A DNA stretch of 42,207 bases from Candidatus Neomicrothrix sp. UBA2974 (GTDB lineage: Bacteria > Actinomycetota > Acidimicrobiia > Acidimicrobiales > MedAcidi-G1). The translations under genes and the position numbers were made by a program. The notes below the pieces were generated by a model. The model saw only the letters and a program-made list of their open reading frames with translations, searched no databases and had not been told where the DNA came from. The DNA lies in contig DEAU01000007.1 of the NCBI GenBank assembly GCA_002348705.1, positions 1 to 42,207 of the forward strand. The letters are read 5' to 3'. Every line of letters begins with the position of its first letter. Within the stretch, counting starts at the first letter, position 1. This document shows positions 16,255 to 24,921 of this stretch, piece by piece.

Positions 16255-17127
16255 ATGCGCGGCGGGCCGGGGTTAGGACGAGGAGCGGCAGTTCTCTCGG
16301 TAGCCCTCCTGGGGTTGGGACCGAGCATCGTCAAGTTGGTCGACATGGCCGAGATGGCGTTCGTCTTCTGGCGCCTGATAGCCGCTGCCGTCATCTACGC
16401 CTTAGTCCTTCTGGCCGTCGGCAGCCGGGTCACCTGGGAAGACCTCCGACGATCAGCGCTCGGCGGCGTGGTGTTCGGGGTCAACCTGATCTTCTTCATC
16501 TTTGCAATGCGCCGGACCAGCGCGGTCAACGCGGTGATCATCGCCGCGCTCCAACCGGCGGTGCTCCTCGTCGCTGGGTCCCGCCTGTTCGGCGAGCGCC
16601 CGCACCGCTCGGTCTACGGGTGGTCGATTCTGGCTTTCGCCGGTGTGGTGTTGGCCATGGTCTCCGCGGACGCCAGTGGAGCGGCCACCCGCTGGGGAGA
16701 CTTCTTGGCCCTGATCACGATGCTCCTTTTTTCCGCCTACTACGTCATCAGCAAGCGGGCGCGAGCCGAGATGGACTCCTCGACCTACCAGTTGGCTCTG
16801 ACTCTGGTGTCCACGGCCACCGTGGTGCCCTTCGTGTTGGTCTTCGAAGGAAGCGTCGCCGTCCCCGGTGGCGACGACTGGTGGCTGGTGATGGCCATGG
16901 CGGCGGTGCCCGGCACCGGACATCTACTGACCAACTTTGCCCACGGGCATGCCTCGCTGTCCATGGTGAGCCTCATCAACCTCGGGTATCCGGCGATCGC
17001 CCCGCTCTATGCCTGGTGGTTGGTCGGCGAGAAAATCGGCGGAATGCAGGCAGTGGGTATGGGTTTGGTGATGGTTGCCCTGAGCTTCGTGGTGACCCGC
17101 CCTGTCGAGGTGATAGCTCATCCCTGA
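16255..17127 (+). CDS. EamA/DMT-superfamily permease
   Basis: About ten hydrophobic helices arranged as two EamA repeats; 290 residues from ATG 16255. GGGAGGG at 16240-16246 serves this ATG better than the in-frame TTG at 16225 or the GTG at 16246. 'RTSAVNAVIIAALQP' and 'NLGYPAIAPLYAWWLVGE' are the equivalent segments of the two repeats. DMT permeases export metabolites or amino acids; the substrate is unknown. Confidence 0.87.
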   Translation: MRGGPGLGRGAAVLSVALLGLGPSIVKLVDMAEMAFVFWRLIAAAVIYALVLLAVGSRVTWEDLRRSALGGVVFGVNLIFFIFAMRRTSAVNAVIIAALQPAVLLVAGSRLFGERPHRSVYGWSILAFAGVVLAMVSADASGAATRWGDFLALITMLLFSAYYVISKRARAEMDSSTYQLALTLVSTATVVPFVLVFEGSVAVPGGDDWWLVMAMAAVPGTGHLLTNFAHGHASLSMVSLINLGYPAIAPLYAWWLVGEKIGGMQAVGMGLVMVALSFVVTRPVEVIAHP

Positions 17128-17148
17128 TTGTCGCCCCGAACCGGCTTT

Positions 17149-17862
17149 TCAGGAAGCGGAGCCGCGCATGAAACGGAGCATCCAGGTCGCCACGTCGACC
17201 CGGTGCAGCGGCGCGTCGAGTGTGGCCAGCGCGTCGTCGAGGATGCCTTCCGACTCCTTGTTCTGGAACCGGCCCCGGTAGAGGATGCTGGCGTACTCAG
17301 CGTCGAACTCGGGGTGGGCTTGGATGCCGAGCATGTGGTCGCCAACGGCCAGGGCAGCGACCGGGCAGTGGTCCGACGAGCCCAGGACCCTCCCGCGGGA
17401 GGGCATCTCCAGAACCTGGTCGCGGTGGCAGTAGAAAACTCCGAGATCTCGGCGTTCGGGGTCCATCCAGGCCTCCTGGTCGGCGACTCGAACTAGCCGG
17501 TTGCCAATTCCCCAAGCCTCGACCTGCTCCACTCGTCCCCCCAATGCATGGGCGATGGCCTGGTGGCCGAAGCACACGCCCACTGTCGGGGCCTTCGCTG
17601 CATCGAGGTCACGGACCAAGTCCAACAGTCGGTGAATCCAAGGTTCGTCCTCGTAGACGCCCCTGACCGAGCCCGAGATCAGCCACGCATCCTGCTCGTT
17701 GGGCTCGCTGGGGAACGAGCCTTCGAAGACCGGGTAGTCGACAAGGGCGACGCCGTCTGCTCCAGTTGCGGCAAAAAGATCGGTGAACAGTCGCTGATAG
17801 CCCTCGTAGCGTGGAACCAGGTCCTCGAAGATCACGTCGCAGCGCAGTAGTCCGATCCGCAC
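17149..17862 (-). CDS. Class I glutamine amidotransferase-like protein
   Basis: A 237-residue class I amidotransferase domain protein. The nucleophile elbow is 'GVCFGHQ' (C97), and the His/Glu partners lie in 'GIQAHPEFD' (H183, E185), so the triad is complete. It is a stand-alone domain of the kind named GMP-synthase-like or gamma-glutamyl-polyamine hydrolase-like. I start at GTG 17862, with TACCGT 7 nt upstream; the long open frame further up is antisense to the permease gene and should not be used. The start codon lies next to the divergent permease start at 17864 or 17894. Confidence 0.87.
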   Translation of the reverse strand: MRIGLLRCDVIFEDLVPRYEGYQRLFTDLFAATGADGVALVDYPVFEGSFPSEPNEQDAWLISGSVRGVYEDEPWIHRLLDLVRDLDAAKAPTVGVCFGHQAIAHALGGRVEQVEAWGIGNRLVRVADQEAWMDPERRDLGVFYCHRDQVLEMPSRGRVLGSSDHCPVAALAVGDHMLGIQAHPEFDAEYASILYRGRFQNKESEGILDDALATLDAPLHRVDVATWMLRFMRGSAS

Positions 17863-17869
17863 GATGGGC

Positions 17870-17875
17870 ACGGTA
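17870..17875 (-). promoter_or_regulatory. Putative -10 (TACCGT) for amidotransferase gene
   Basis: TACCGT on the minus strand is 7 nt from the GTG at 17862, with no Shine-Dalgarno. It overlaps the 5' end of the divergent RarD-like frame if that gene starts at 17864, which favours the downstream ATG at 17894. Confidence 0.45.
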
Positions 17876-17893
17876 CCGAGTGAGAATGCCCGA

Positions 17894-18799
17894 ATGAAGC
17901 GGGGACTGGCTTTCATCGTGTGTGCCCAGGTCCTGTGGGGCTTGTCGCCGGCGTTCTGGCGGCTTGGCGCCGACGTACCGGCGCTCGACTTGTTGGGCCA
18001 TCGGGCCTTTTGGACCTTTGTCACCGTCTTCGTCATCCACCTGATCCGTAGGTCCTGGCGCGACGTAAGAACCGCGGTCCGGCAGCCCCGGATCCTCGCC
18101 CTTGAGGCCTTGGCAGGGATCATCATCGGTTTGAACTGGCTGATCTGGCTGTGGGCGCTCACCAACGACCGTGTACTGGAGGGAAGCCTCGGCTATTTCA
18201 TCACTCCGCTAGTAAGCGTGCTTCTCGGCGTGATGGTGGTTGGTGAACGTCTGCGACCGGCGCAGTGGATGGCGGTCGGGATGGGCGGAGCCAGCGTTTT
18301 GTGGCAGACCGTGGACATGGGACAGCTCCCCTGGGTGTCGTTGGCCCTTGCTGGCACCTTCGGGGTGTACGGCCTTATCAAGAAGAAGGTCGACCGCCCG
18401 CCCCTGGACATGTTGGCGATCGAACTCACGGTGATGCTGCCCGTGGTCGTGGTCTTCTTGGGGCTCAGAATGGCTGGGGGCCAAGACGCACTCGCCTCGG
18501 CAACCCCGACCGAGACGGTGGCTCTACTGGGTAGCGGCCTGTTCACCGCTGTGCCACTCCTGTGCTTCGCCGCGGCTGTTAGGCGTGTGCCACTTTCAGT
18601 GGTTGGCGTGATCCAGTACCTGTCGCCGTCGCTCAACTTCGTGCTGGGTGCGGTGGTCTACGACGAGCCGTTCAGCAGCGGTCGCTTGGTTGGCTTCATT
18701 CTGGTGTGGCTGGGCCTTGCCGTATTCACGGTCGACGGACTGCGGTCCAGTCGTGCGACACGGCAGTCTCCTCCAGGCCAACAGAAGCCGCTTGTCTGA
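17894..18799 (+). CDS. RarD-like EamA-family transporter
   Basis: A DMT-superfamily permease of the RarD type with about ten hydrophobic helices. 'LWGLSPAFWRLG', 'LNWLIWLWALTNDRVLEGSLGYFITPL' (in two halves) and 'VPLLCFAAAVRRVPLSVVGVIQYLSPSLNF' (in two halves) match RarD proteins closely. ATG 17894 gives 301 residues starting 'MKRGLAF'; an in-frame ATG at 17864 would add ten polar residues and overlap the opposing promoter. RarD was named for chloramphenicol sensitivity; its substrate is not settled. Confidence 0.85.
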   Translation: MKRGLAFIVCAQVLWGLSPAFWRLGADVPALDLLGHRAFWTFVTVFVIHLIRRSWRDVRTAVRQPRILALEALAGIIIGLNWLIWLWALTNDRVLEGSLGYFITPLVSVLLGVMVVGERLRPAQWMAVGMGGASVLWQTVDMGQLPWVSLALAGTFGVYGLIKKKVDRPPLDMLAIELTVMLPVVVVFLGLRMAGGQDALASATPTETVALLGSGLFTAVPLLCFAAAVRRVPLSVVGVIQYLSPSLNFVLGAVVYDEPFSSGRLVGFILVWLGLAVFTVDGLRSSRATRQSPPGQQKPLV

Positions 18800-18832
18800 G
18801 GTTCTGGTCATTTCTGGCCAGTGAGCTGGTTT

Positions 18833-19261
18833 CTAGGCGAACGCGCCAACCGATGCCAGGACTTCGGTCGCGAACGCGGGGGCCTCGACAGCGAGATGTC
18901 GTCGGTTCAGCGACCGGGCGGCTACCACGTCGGCCCCGTCGGCTTCCAGCACGGCGGCGAGCTTGTTGGCGGCTTGTCCTGGGTTGACGGCGTGAGTCAT
19001 GAAGACGGCCACCCTCTTGTCCCACAACTTTGGGATCTGCTTGACCTTCCCGAGGTCGCCTGGTCGGTGGCCGAGCAGTATCAGGCCGTCGACCCAAGTG
19101 CCGACGAAAACCAGATCGGCCTCAGCTAGCTCCTTGTAGTCGAGATTGGTGGCAGGTCGCACCGTAACGGTGGCTCCGGCAACCTCGGCGGCCCCGCCGA
19201 TGAACTCGGCGGCACGACGAGTGTTGCCGGTGCGACTTTGATGTATGACGACGACCTTCAT
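18833..19261 (-). CDS. Flavodoxin-like protein
   Basis: A 142-residue flavodoxin-fold protein. The FMN phosphate-binding loop 'SRTGNTRRAA' follows the first strand 'MKVVVIHQ', and 'DLVFVGTWVDGLILLG' matches the second flavin-contact region. The start is ATG 19261; upstream codons in the frame have no support. It converges on the RarD-like gene with 33 nt between stops. Confidence 0.83.
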   Translation of the reverse strand: MKVVVIHQSRTGNTRRAAEFIGGAAEVAGATVTVRPATNLDYKELAEADLVFVGTWVDGLILLGHRPGDLGKVKQIPKLWDKRVAVFMTHAVNPGQAANKLAAVLEADGADVVAARSLNRRHLAVEAPAFATEVLASVGAFA

Positions 19262-19294
19262 GGCCACAGTGTGCCCCACCGGCAGGGGCGGTCC

Positions 19295-19300
19295 TACACT
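19295..19300 (+). promoter_or_regulatory. Putative -10 (TACACT) for FmdB gene
   Basis: TACACT is 7 nt before the ATG at 19308. No Shine-Dalgarno is present. Confidence 0.45.
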
Positions 19301-19307
19301 CCGCGTC

Positions 19308-19529
19308 ATGCCAACCTACGACTACCGGTGTGGGGTTTGCGACGAGGCTTTCGAACTTCGCCGACCGATGTCCGAATCAGCGGAGCCGGCCACTTGCCCA
19401 GTTGGCCACGAGGGTGCACGCCGGCTGCTTTCGGTGTTCGCCGCATTAGGTGGCGCGCCTGCGGCTGGACCGTCCCCGTCGGGACCGCCGATGGGTTGCG
19501 GTGCTGCGTGCGCCTGCCATCCGGGATGA
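19308..19529 (+). CDS. FmdB-family zinc-ribbon protein
   Basis: A 73-residue protein beginning 'MPTYDYRCGVCDEAFE', the hallmark of the FmdB regulatory-protein family. The first metal knuckle is C8/C11; the second is the Cys and His in 'CPVGHEG'. It has an extra Cys-rich tail, 'GCGAACACHPG', that could bind metal or a thiol partner. The function of the family is poorly known. The SDR gene begins 4 nt after its stop, so the two are probably cotranscribed. Confidence 0.85.
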   Translation: MPTYDYRCGVCDEAFELRRPMSESAEPATCPVGHEGARRLLSVFAALGGAPAAGPSPSGPPMGCGAACACHPG

Positions 19530-19533
19530 ACAG

Positions 19534-20319
19534 GTGAACCGACGCGACGACGGCCGCTTAGCCGGGAAGATCGTCTGCATCACCGGTGCCGGATCCGGAC
19601 TGGGTCGTGCTATTGCGCTGCGCTTCGCCGAGGAGGGCGCCACGGTGGCCTGCCAGGATCTGCGTTTGGAGGCCGCCGACGAAACATCGAAACTGCTAGA
19701 CGGCGACGGCCACAGGGCATATGGCGGAGATGTTTCCGACGAGGCCGCCATGGTGTCGATGTTCGCCCAGATCTATGGCGCTTACGGGCGACTTGACGTC
19801 CAGGTGAACAACGCCGGCGTGGACCGCCTCCCAGGAGACGGTTGGGATGAGATGATGGCTGGCGAAGGTTCGCAGATCTCGCTGATGGGCCACGCAGCCT
19901 TCATGAAGATGCTGGCCATTCACGCGGGCGGCACTTTCATCTGTACCCGCGAGGCGGTCAAGCTCATGGGTGAGGGGGGTTCGGTGATCACCATGGCCAG
20001 CATTGCTGGCTTAGCCGGCTGGGGACCGATCCACTATTCGTCGGCCAAGGGCGCCATTCTTGGCTTCACTCGTTCGGCTGCTCGCGAGCTTGGAGCCATG
20101 GGTATACGGATCAATGCCATTGCCCCGGGGGTCATTGATACGCCCATGACGGCCGCTGTCGACGAGGCCTTGCTGGCCCCCATGGAGATGATGACGCCTT
20201 TGAATCGCAAGGGGACTTCCGAAGAGATCGCGGACACAGCGCTGCATCTGGCTTCGGACGAGAGTTCTTTCACTACCGGACAGTGGATCTCGCCCAACGG
20301 GGGCCTCATCACTATCTGA
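19534..20319 (+). CDS. Short-chain dehydrogenase/reductase
   Basis: A 261-residue classical SDR. The cofactor motif is 'TGAGSGLG' (about 17-24), followed by 'NNAG' (92-95) and the catalytic Ser156, Tyr168 and Lys172 ('YSSAK'). An acidic residue after strand 2 ('CQDLR') suggests NAD rather than NADP. The region between NNAG and 'GTFICTRE' is about 20 residues longer than in most SDRs and includes 'GDGWDEMMAGEGSQ', a subfamily trait likely to shape the substrate pocket. The start is GTG 19534; the in-frame codons further upstream lie inside the FmdB gene. The substrate is unknown. Confidence 0.88.
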   Translation: MNRRDDGRLAGKIVCITGAGSGLGRAIALRFAEEGATVACQDLRLEAADETSKLLDGDGHRAYGGDVSDEAAMVSMFAQIYGAYGRLDVQVNNAGVDRLPGDGWDEMMAGEGSQISLMGHAAFMKMLAIHAGGTFICTREAVKLMGEGGSVITMASIAGLAGWGPIHYSSAKGAILGFTRSAARELGAMGIRINAIAPGVIDTPMTAAVDEALLAPMEMMTPLNRKGTSEEIADTALHLASDESSFTTGQWISPNGGLITI

Positions 20320-20353
20320 CCGTGGTTATCTGGGATTCCAGCGGACAAGTTGG

Positions 20354-20944
20354 TCAACGTGTGCGATCGAGGTCCACCAAGTGCCGTTCTGCCTCGTCGG
20401 GCAACAAGGCCATCTCGGCCATGCCCTCGGCCAGGACCGCTCGGTAGGACGCGCTCGGGGGTCCGATCGGCGGCGGAGACGAAGATCCGAGAGTGCAGGT
20501 CGGTTCGCCATCGATCGGTGCCATACCGATTAGCAGGTCGATCACGCCATCCAGCACCCGGACCGAGGTTCCCTCGACCGGGGGAAGGTCAGGTAGGTGG
20601 GTGGAGGCGGTTTTGATTCCATTTTCTTGGGCGGCCACATCGGCCATCTGGTCCCAGGTGATCCGCCAAGCCCGTCCTACCACCGGTAGACGGTCAGGGG
20701 GCGGAGGTTTGTCTGGACAAAAGCAGCAGCCACCACCCCAACGGACCGAGTGCCCACCGAAGAAGACGGGGTGGGGGATGACCACCCGATGGTTGGCGGT
20801 GGGGAGGCTCGGGTCGACAGCACCCCGGTGGGCACCCCACGGCGAACTTTCGTCGCAGCCGGTTAGGTAGGCGAGGAATCGAGCCTCGAGCAGGTTCGAC
20901 CCGTAGGCCACGTACCAGACGGGCGATTGTCCCGGCCTACTCAT
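20354..20944 (-). CDS. Gamma-glutamylcyclotransferase-like (AIG2/GGCT) protein
   Basis: A 196-residue protein with the GGCT-fold start 'VWYVAYGSNLLEARF', whose YGSN loop binds the gamma-glutamyl group in known enzymes. The middle part is unusual: 'WGGGCCFCPDKPPPPDR' has three Cys close together and a Pro run. I cannot place the catalytic Glu with confidence, so activity is uncertain. It is the last gene of a minus-strand run, 31 nt after surE. Confidence 0.7.
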   Translation of the reverse strand: MSRPGQSPVWYVAYGSNLLEARFLAYLTGCDESSPWGAHRGAVDPSLPTANHRVVIPHPVFFGGHSVRWGGGCCFCPDKPPPPDRLPVVGRAWRITWDQMADVAAQENGIKTASTHLPDLPPVEGTSVRVLDGVIDLLIGMAPIDGEPTCTLGSSSPPPIGPPSASYRAVLAEGMAEMALLPDEAERHLVDLDRTR

Positions 20945-20975
20945 ACACCGAGCCCTATCGACCGAGAGGGCCGAA

Positions 20976-21797
20976 TCATCCGAGGAGGTCCGCTAGTCCG
21001 CGGGCCGCCGGGTCGTCGTCGGGTGGCGCATCTTCGTGCAGGTGATTGAGCCAGGTGAGGCTGACCAGGCCGGCCATGACCGCCCCACCGTCGGTATCTA
21101 TGGCTAGTTCGTCTGGCTCGCCCCACTGCATCTCGACCCGGTACGTCCCGGCGTGTCCATCCTTCGGTACAAGCTGCGCGGTGCTGAGGCTGCGAGGTGG
21201 TGCCGAACCGATCACTGTGTGCCGCCACCCCTTTAGCTCGTCCATCGGCATGTTGGGAACGTTGACGTTGACGGCCGCGACCGCTGTCGGTGGGTCGGCG
21301 GCGATCGAAGTGGCAACTGCTTGGCCGACTAGGGCCGCAGTACTCCAGTTTTGGTCGATGAGAACTTCATTGGCCCCCTGGCCTTCGACGCCCCAACCGG
21401 ACACGGCCTGGCTGATCGCAATCCCGGTGGTTCCCCCATTGCGTGCTGTCAGGGCCGCTCCTACCGTTCCCGAGTGGTACACCGACCTACCCACGTTCAT
21501 GCCGGGATTGATGCCGGCTACCACGAGGTCGAATGGCTCTCCGAATAGGCCAAGTTGGCTATAGACGACACATAGGCCGGGCGGTCCGCTCACCGACCAA
21601 GCGCGTTCCACGCCCTCAATATGAGCGTCATGGACTTCTGGCCGCATCAGGTGCATGGGTCCGAGAGATGCGCCGGCCCCTGAGTATTCGGTGTCGGGAG
21701 CGGCCACGGTGACCTCGCCCACGTCGACCAGCGCCCGAGCCAACTCGTGGAGGCCGACGGAGTCGACACCATCGTCGTTGGTTACCAGGATGCGCAC
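20976..21797 (-). CDS. surE: 5'/3'-nucleotidase SurE
   Basis: A 273-residue metal-dependent phosphatase that removes phosphate from nucleoside monophosphates. The N-terminal 'MRILVTNDDG' supplies the two metal-binding Asp residues; 'DTEYSGAGASLG' supplies the Ser and 'AGINPGMNVGRSVYHSGT' the Asn-containing loop. The length is typical. The start is GTG 21797 with TACGGT 7 nt upstream, so it can be transcribed independently of the ABC-F gene 45 nt before it. Confidence 0.92.
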   Translation of the reverse strand: MRILVTNDDGVDSVGLHELARALVDVGEVTVAAPDTEYSGAGASLGPMHLMRPEVHDAHIEGVERAWSVSGPPGLCVVYSQLGLFGEPFDLVVAGINPGMNVGRSVYHSGTVGAALTARNGGTTGIAISQAVSGWGVEGQGANEVLIDQNWSTAALVGQAVATSIAADPPTAVAAVNVNVPNMPMDELKGWRHTVIGSAPPRSLSTAQLVPKDGHAGTYRVEMQWGEPDELAIDTDGGAVMAGLVSLTWLNHLHEDAPPDDDPAARGLADLLG

Positions 21798-21804
21798 GGC
21801 GTCG

Positions 21805-21810
21805 ACCGTA
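21805..21810 (-). promoter_or_regulatory. Putative -10 (TACGGT) for surE
   Basis: On the minus strand TACGGT is followed by 7 nt and the GTG start of surE. It lies in the 45-nt gap after the ABC-F gene and would give surE its own leaderless transcript. Confidence 0.45.
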
Positions 21811-21842
21811 GTGACTGGCAGCTATCGCGACCTGACCCGGGT

Positions 21843-23849
21843 TCAGGCCTCCATCTCGAAGCTGAGTCGCTCCCATGCGGCCATCGCCTCGGCGGCTCGG
21901 TCTTTGGCGGCCTCGTGCTCAGCGACAGCCGAGGCGGCTCGGTCTGGGTCTTGGTAGAGGTCGGGGTCAGCTAGGCGCTCCTGAACCTCAGCGACGACCG
22001 CCTCTGCCGCCTCCCAGGCCTTTTCGGCCTGCTCCAGTCGCCGGCGTCGGGCGAGTTCAGGATCTCGGGCCCCCTTTTTCCTTCTTGATCCCTCCCCGCC
22101 CTTGGAGCCGTTGGCCTTCCCCTTCTGATCCGATCCTGCTGTGTTTGCTGCGTACGTGGCGGAGGTCTTAGAAGGACTGGAGCTGGTATCCGGCTCGGAC
22201 CTCGCCGGATAAAGCACCCGGTCCGGGACGCCCTCGTGCCAGGTGGCTTGTCCATCACGGACCTCGACCAGGCAGTCGGCGACCGATCGGATCAGGTGTC
22301 TGTCGTGCGTGATCAGGACCACTGTGCCCGGATAGGCACTCAGTGCATCTTCCAGCACGTCGCAACTGGGCAGGTCGAGGTGGTTGGTTGGCTCGTCTAG
22401 GACCAGAAGGTTCACCGGCACGGCCAGTGTCTTGGCTAGGGCCAGTCGCGTTTGTTCGCCGCCGGAAAGGTCGGCTACTCGCTGGTCAATAGCGTCGCCC
22501 CGAAAGCCGAACGAGGCGAGATAGGTCCGAGGGTTTCGACCATCGATGCCGACTCCGGGCACTGTCTTGAATTCTTCCATCACGGTGCGACGACCATCCA
22601 GAACTTCGGCTTGGAGTTGGTCGAATTTCGAGAGGTCGACATTGGTGCCTCGCGTGACCGTTCCGTCCAATGGTGCCATCTCGCCAGTCAGGAGACGGAC
22701 CAGTGTGGTCTTTCCCGCACCGTTGGGCCCGACGAGGGCCACGGTGCGTCCACGTTCGATTCCAAACGAAACTCCAGTGAGGACGACCTCAACCGCGGGG
22801 TCTCCTGAACGGGGAGCTTCTGGTCCGGAGCCTTCGACTCTGGGTGGATAGCCGGCAGACACGTCATGAAGCTCAGCGACCAGTCGGGACGACCGTCTCG
22901 GCTTCGGAAAGCCGAAACGGGCTGACGGATCGTCTGCCTTGGCCATCTCGACGCGGTCCAGCCTCTCCAAAGCCTTGACCCGGCTTTGAACCTGACGGGC
23001 CTTGGTCGCCTTGTAGCGGAAACGCTCGATGAATCGCTCGGTCTGCGCCACTTGCCGGGCCTGTTGTGCCGCCGCGGCCTGCTGGGCGGCGAGCTGATCC
23101 TCACGGGCCACCACGAAGTCGGCGAATCCGCCCACATACTCCGTCACCCGGCTACCAGCCAGTTCCAGGATCCGGTTGGCCACGGCGTCGATGAAGTCCC
23201 GGTCATGACTCACAAAGAGCAGGCCTCCCGACCAGCCAGCAAGGTGCTGTTCCAGCCACGCAACACTGTCCACGTCGAGGTGGTTGGTTGGCTCGTCCAT
23301 AATCAGCAGGTCGGGTGACGACAGAAGCAGGCGGGCTAGGGCGACCCGCATTCGCCATCCACCGGACATTTCGCCCATGGGGCGGTTGTGGTCGGCGGGG
23401 TCGAAGCCCAGCCCGGAAAGGATCCGATGGGCGTCGGCCTCCACGGCGTAGCCACCGAGTTGCTCAAAACGCGCCTGAGCCTCACCGAACTCGGAGAGAA
23501 CCCGGTCTCTCTCGGTGCCGGTGACCTCGCCGATCCGGCTGCCGAGATGCTCGATACGCCCGGCCAGTTCTGTGACCTGTTCTGCGCCGAGCATCACCTG
23601 TTCGAAAACCGAGCGTCCGGTTTCCACGGGGAGTTCTTGGGGGAGGTAGCCGATCCGCAGGTCCTTGGGCCGGTGGACCTGGCCGACGTCGGGATCTTGG
23701 AGGCCGACGATCGTCTCGATCAAAGTGGTCTTGCCGGTTCCATTGCTACCAACCAGGGCCACCCGACGTCCGGCACCAAGCTGCAGGGCCACGTCGGTGA
23801 ACAGGGTTCGTGGTCCGAAGGACCGCGATAGTCCAGACGCGGTTAGCAC
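21843..23849 (-). CDS. ABC-F family ATPase (Uup/EttA-like)
   Basis: A 668-residue protein with two ABC ATPase cassettes and no membrane domain. Walker A motifs are 'GSNGTGKTT' (about 34-42) and 'GPNGAGKTT'; signatures are 'MSGGWRMRV' and 'LSGGEQTRL'; Walker B motifs are 'LLIMDEPTNHLD' and 'LLVLDEPTNHLD'. The charged linker between cassettes ('ERFIERFRYKATKARQVQSR') is the P-site tRNA interaction motif region. The C-terminal 120 residues are charged and probably coiled coil, as in Uup. ABC-F proteins act on the ribosome. The GTG start at 23849 has neither a clear Shine-Dalgarno nor a TAnnnT at leaderless spacing. Confidence 0.92.
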   Translation of the reverse strand: MLTASGLSRSFGPRTLFTDVALQLGAGRRVALVGSNGTGKTTLIETIVGLQDPDVGQVHRPKDLRIGYLPQELPVETGRSVFEQVMLGAEQVTELAGRIEHLGSRIGEVTGTERDRVLSEFGEAQARFEQLGGYAVEADAHRILSGLGFDPADHNRPMGEMSGGWRMRVALARLLLSSPDLLIMDEPTNHLDVDSVAWLEQHLAGWSGGLLFVSHDRDFIDAVANRILELAGSRVTEYVGGFADFVVAREDQLAAQQAAAAQQARQVAQTERFIERFRYKATKARQVQSRVKALERLDRVEMAKADDPSARFGFPKPRRSSRLVAELHDVSAGYPPRVEGSGPEAPRSGDPAVEVVLTGVSFGIERGRTVALVGPNGAGKTTLVRLLTGEMAPLDGTVTRGTNVDLSKFDQLQAEVLDGRRTVMEEFKTVPGVGIDGRNPRTYLASFGFRGDAIDQRVADLSGGEQTRLALAKTLAVPVNLLVLDEPTNHLDLPSCDVLEDALSAYPGTVVLITHDRHLIRSVADCLVEVRDGQATWHEGVPDRVLYPARSEPDTSSSPSKTSATYAANTAGSDQKGKANGSKGGEGSRRKKGARDPELARRRRLEQAEKAWEAAEAVVAEVQERLADPDLYQDPDRAASAVAEHEAAKDRAAEAMAAWERLSFEMEA

Positions 23850-23897
23850 GAGGTGAGCTCTGTCGTCTTTGCCACGTCGTTTGGGTCTGCGGCGGAC

Positions 23898-24833
23898 TCA
23901 GGACGTAGGTGGATCCCAGCGGACCACGGCGGCAGCCGACGACATGCCGGCGCCGAACCCCACCAGGAGCACCAGGTCGTTGGGCATCACACGTCCGTGG
24001 TCGAGAGCATCGACCAGCGCGAGGGGGATGGAGGCAGCGGACGTGTTGCCGGTTCGTTCCAGAACCATCGCCGCTTTCTCCAGGGGAATGCCCAAGCGCT
24101 TGAGGGCGGCGTCGATTATTCGGATGTTGGCCTGGTGGGGGACGACGAGGGCTACGTCGTCGATGTCCACCCCCGCTTGAGCGAGGGCGTTGGTGGCAGC
24201 AGCTTCGAGTGCTAGGACGGCGCGGCGAAAGACCTCCTTGCCATTCATGAAGATCTTTCCGCCGTGTTCGCACCAAAGGACTCCAGCCGCTGACCCGTCT
24301 GACATCAGGTCCCAGCCGAGCAGGGTGGGGGTGTCGGCAGATCGTTGGATTACAACCGCTCCGGCACCATCGCCGAAAAGGACGCAGGTGCTCCGGTCTG
24401 TCCAGTCAGTGATGCCACTCAGGGCGTCACTGCCGACAAGCAGGATGGTTTCAACCCCACCCTCGGCGAACTGCATGGCGGTGACTAAGCCGTAGACGAA
24501 CCCGGAGCAGGCGGCGTTGATGTCAATGGCGCCGCACGACATGCCCAATTCGTGCTGGACAACCGAGGACGACGCGGGGAACTGTTGATCGGAAGTGCAG
24601 GTGGCCAGCAGGAGTAGGTCTACGTCGGTCGGATCGACTTTGGCCATGGCCAAGGCATCCCGACTGGCGATGACCGACATCTCGCTAACCCGTCCGTCCA
24701 CGTGGCGCGCGCCGATGCCGCTGCGCTCCCGGATCCACTCGTCAGATGTGTCGACCATCTCTGCCAGGTCGTGATTGGTGAGCCGGCGTTCGGGGAGATG
24801 GGTTGCCCAACCGGTGATGCGGCCGTGGGCCAT
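23898..24833 (-). CDS. fabH: Beta-ketoacyl-ACP synthase III (FabH-like)
   Basis: A 311-residue KAS III enzyme that condenses acyl-CoA with malonyl-ACP to begin fatty acid synthesis. The Cys-His-Asn triad is intact: C109 in 'NAACSGFVYG', H233 in 'PHQANIRI' and N263 in 'GNTSAASIPLAL'. 'DTSDEWIRERSGI' is the typical N-terminal signature. I start at ATG 24833; a weak GGAG lies upstream, with TACGGT at 24865-24870 as a likely -10. No other fab gene is nearby, so a specialised acyl-transfer role is possible. Confidence 0.9.
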   Translation of the reverse strand: MAHGRITGWATHLPERRLTNHDLAEMVDTSDEWIRERSGIGARHVDGRVSEMSVIASRDALAMAKVDPTDVDLLLLATCTSDQQFPASSSVVQHELGMSCGAIDINAACSGFVYGLVTAMQFAEGGVETILLVGSDALSGITDWTDRSTCVLFGDGAGAVVIQRSADTPTLLGWDLMSDGSAAGVLWCEHGGKIFMNGKEVFRRAVLALEAAATNALAQAGVDIDDVALVVPHQANIRIIDAALKRLGIPLEKAAMVLERTGNTSAASIPLALVDALDHGRVMPNDLVLLVGFGAGMSSAAAVVRWDPPTS

Positions 24834-24906
24834 GGGATGCTCCGATTCCTGCGCCTTGTCGTCGACCGTATAGCCGACTGGCCCAAGGGTAACCACCGAC
24901 CGCCGG

Positions 24907-24912
24907 TAGGGT
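24907..24912 (+). promoter_or_regulatory. Putative -10 (TAGGGT) for CysQ-like gene
   Basis: TAGGGT is 9 nt before the ATG at 24922, giving a leaderless or very short-leader transcript. A TACGGT on the opposite strand at 24865-24870 would serve fabH. Confidence 0.4.
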
Positions 24913-24921
24913 CGGCTGACC

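Noticed and set aside
17863..18165. N-terminal extension of the amidotransferase frame
   Set aside because: It would be antisense to the RarD-like gene and precedes the natural domain start; a TACCGT hexamer supports GTG 17862.
18790..18840. Possible terminator stem (CTGGTCA / TGGCCAG) between the RarD-like and flavodoxin genes
   Set aside because: The stem is mismatched, short and lacks a T-run.
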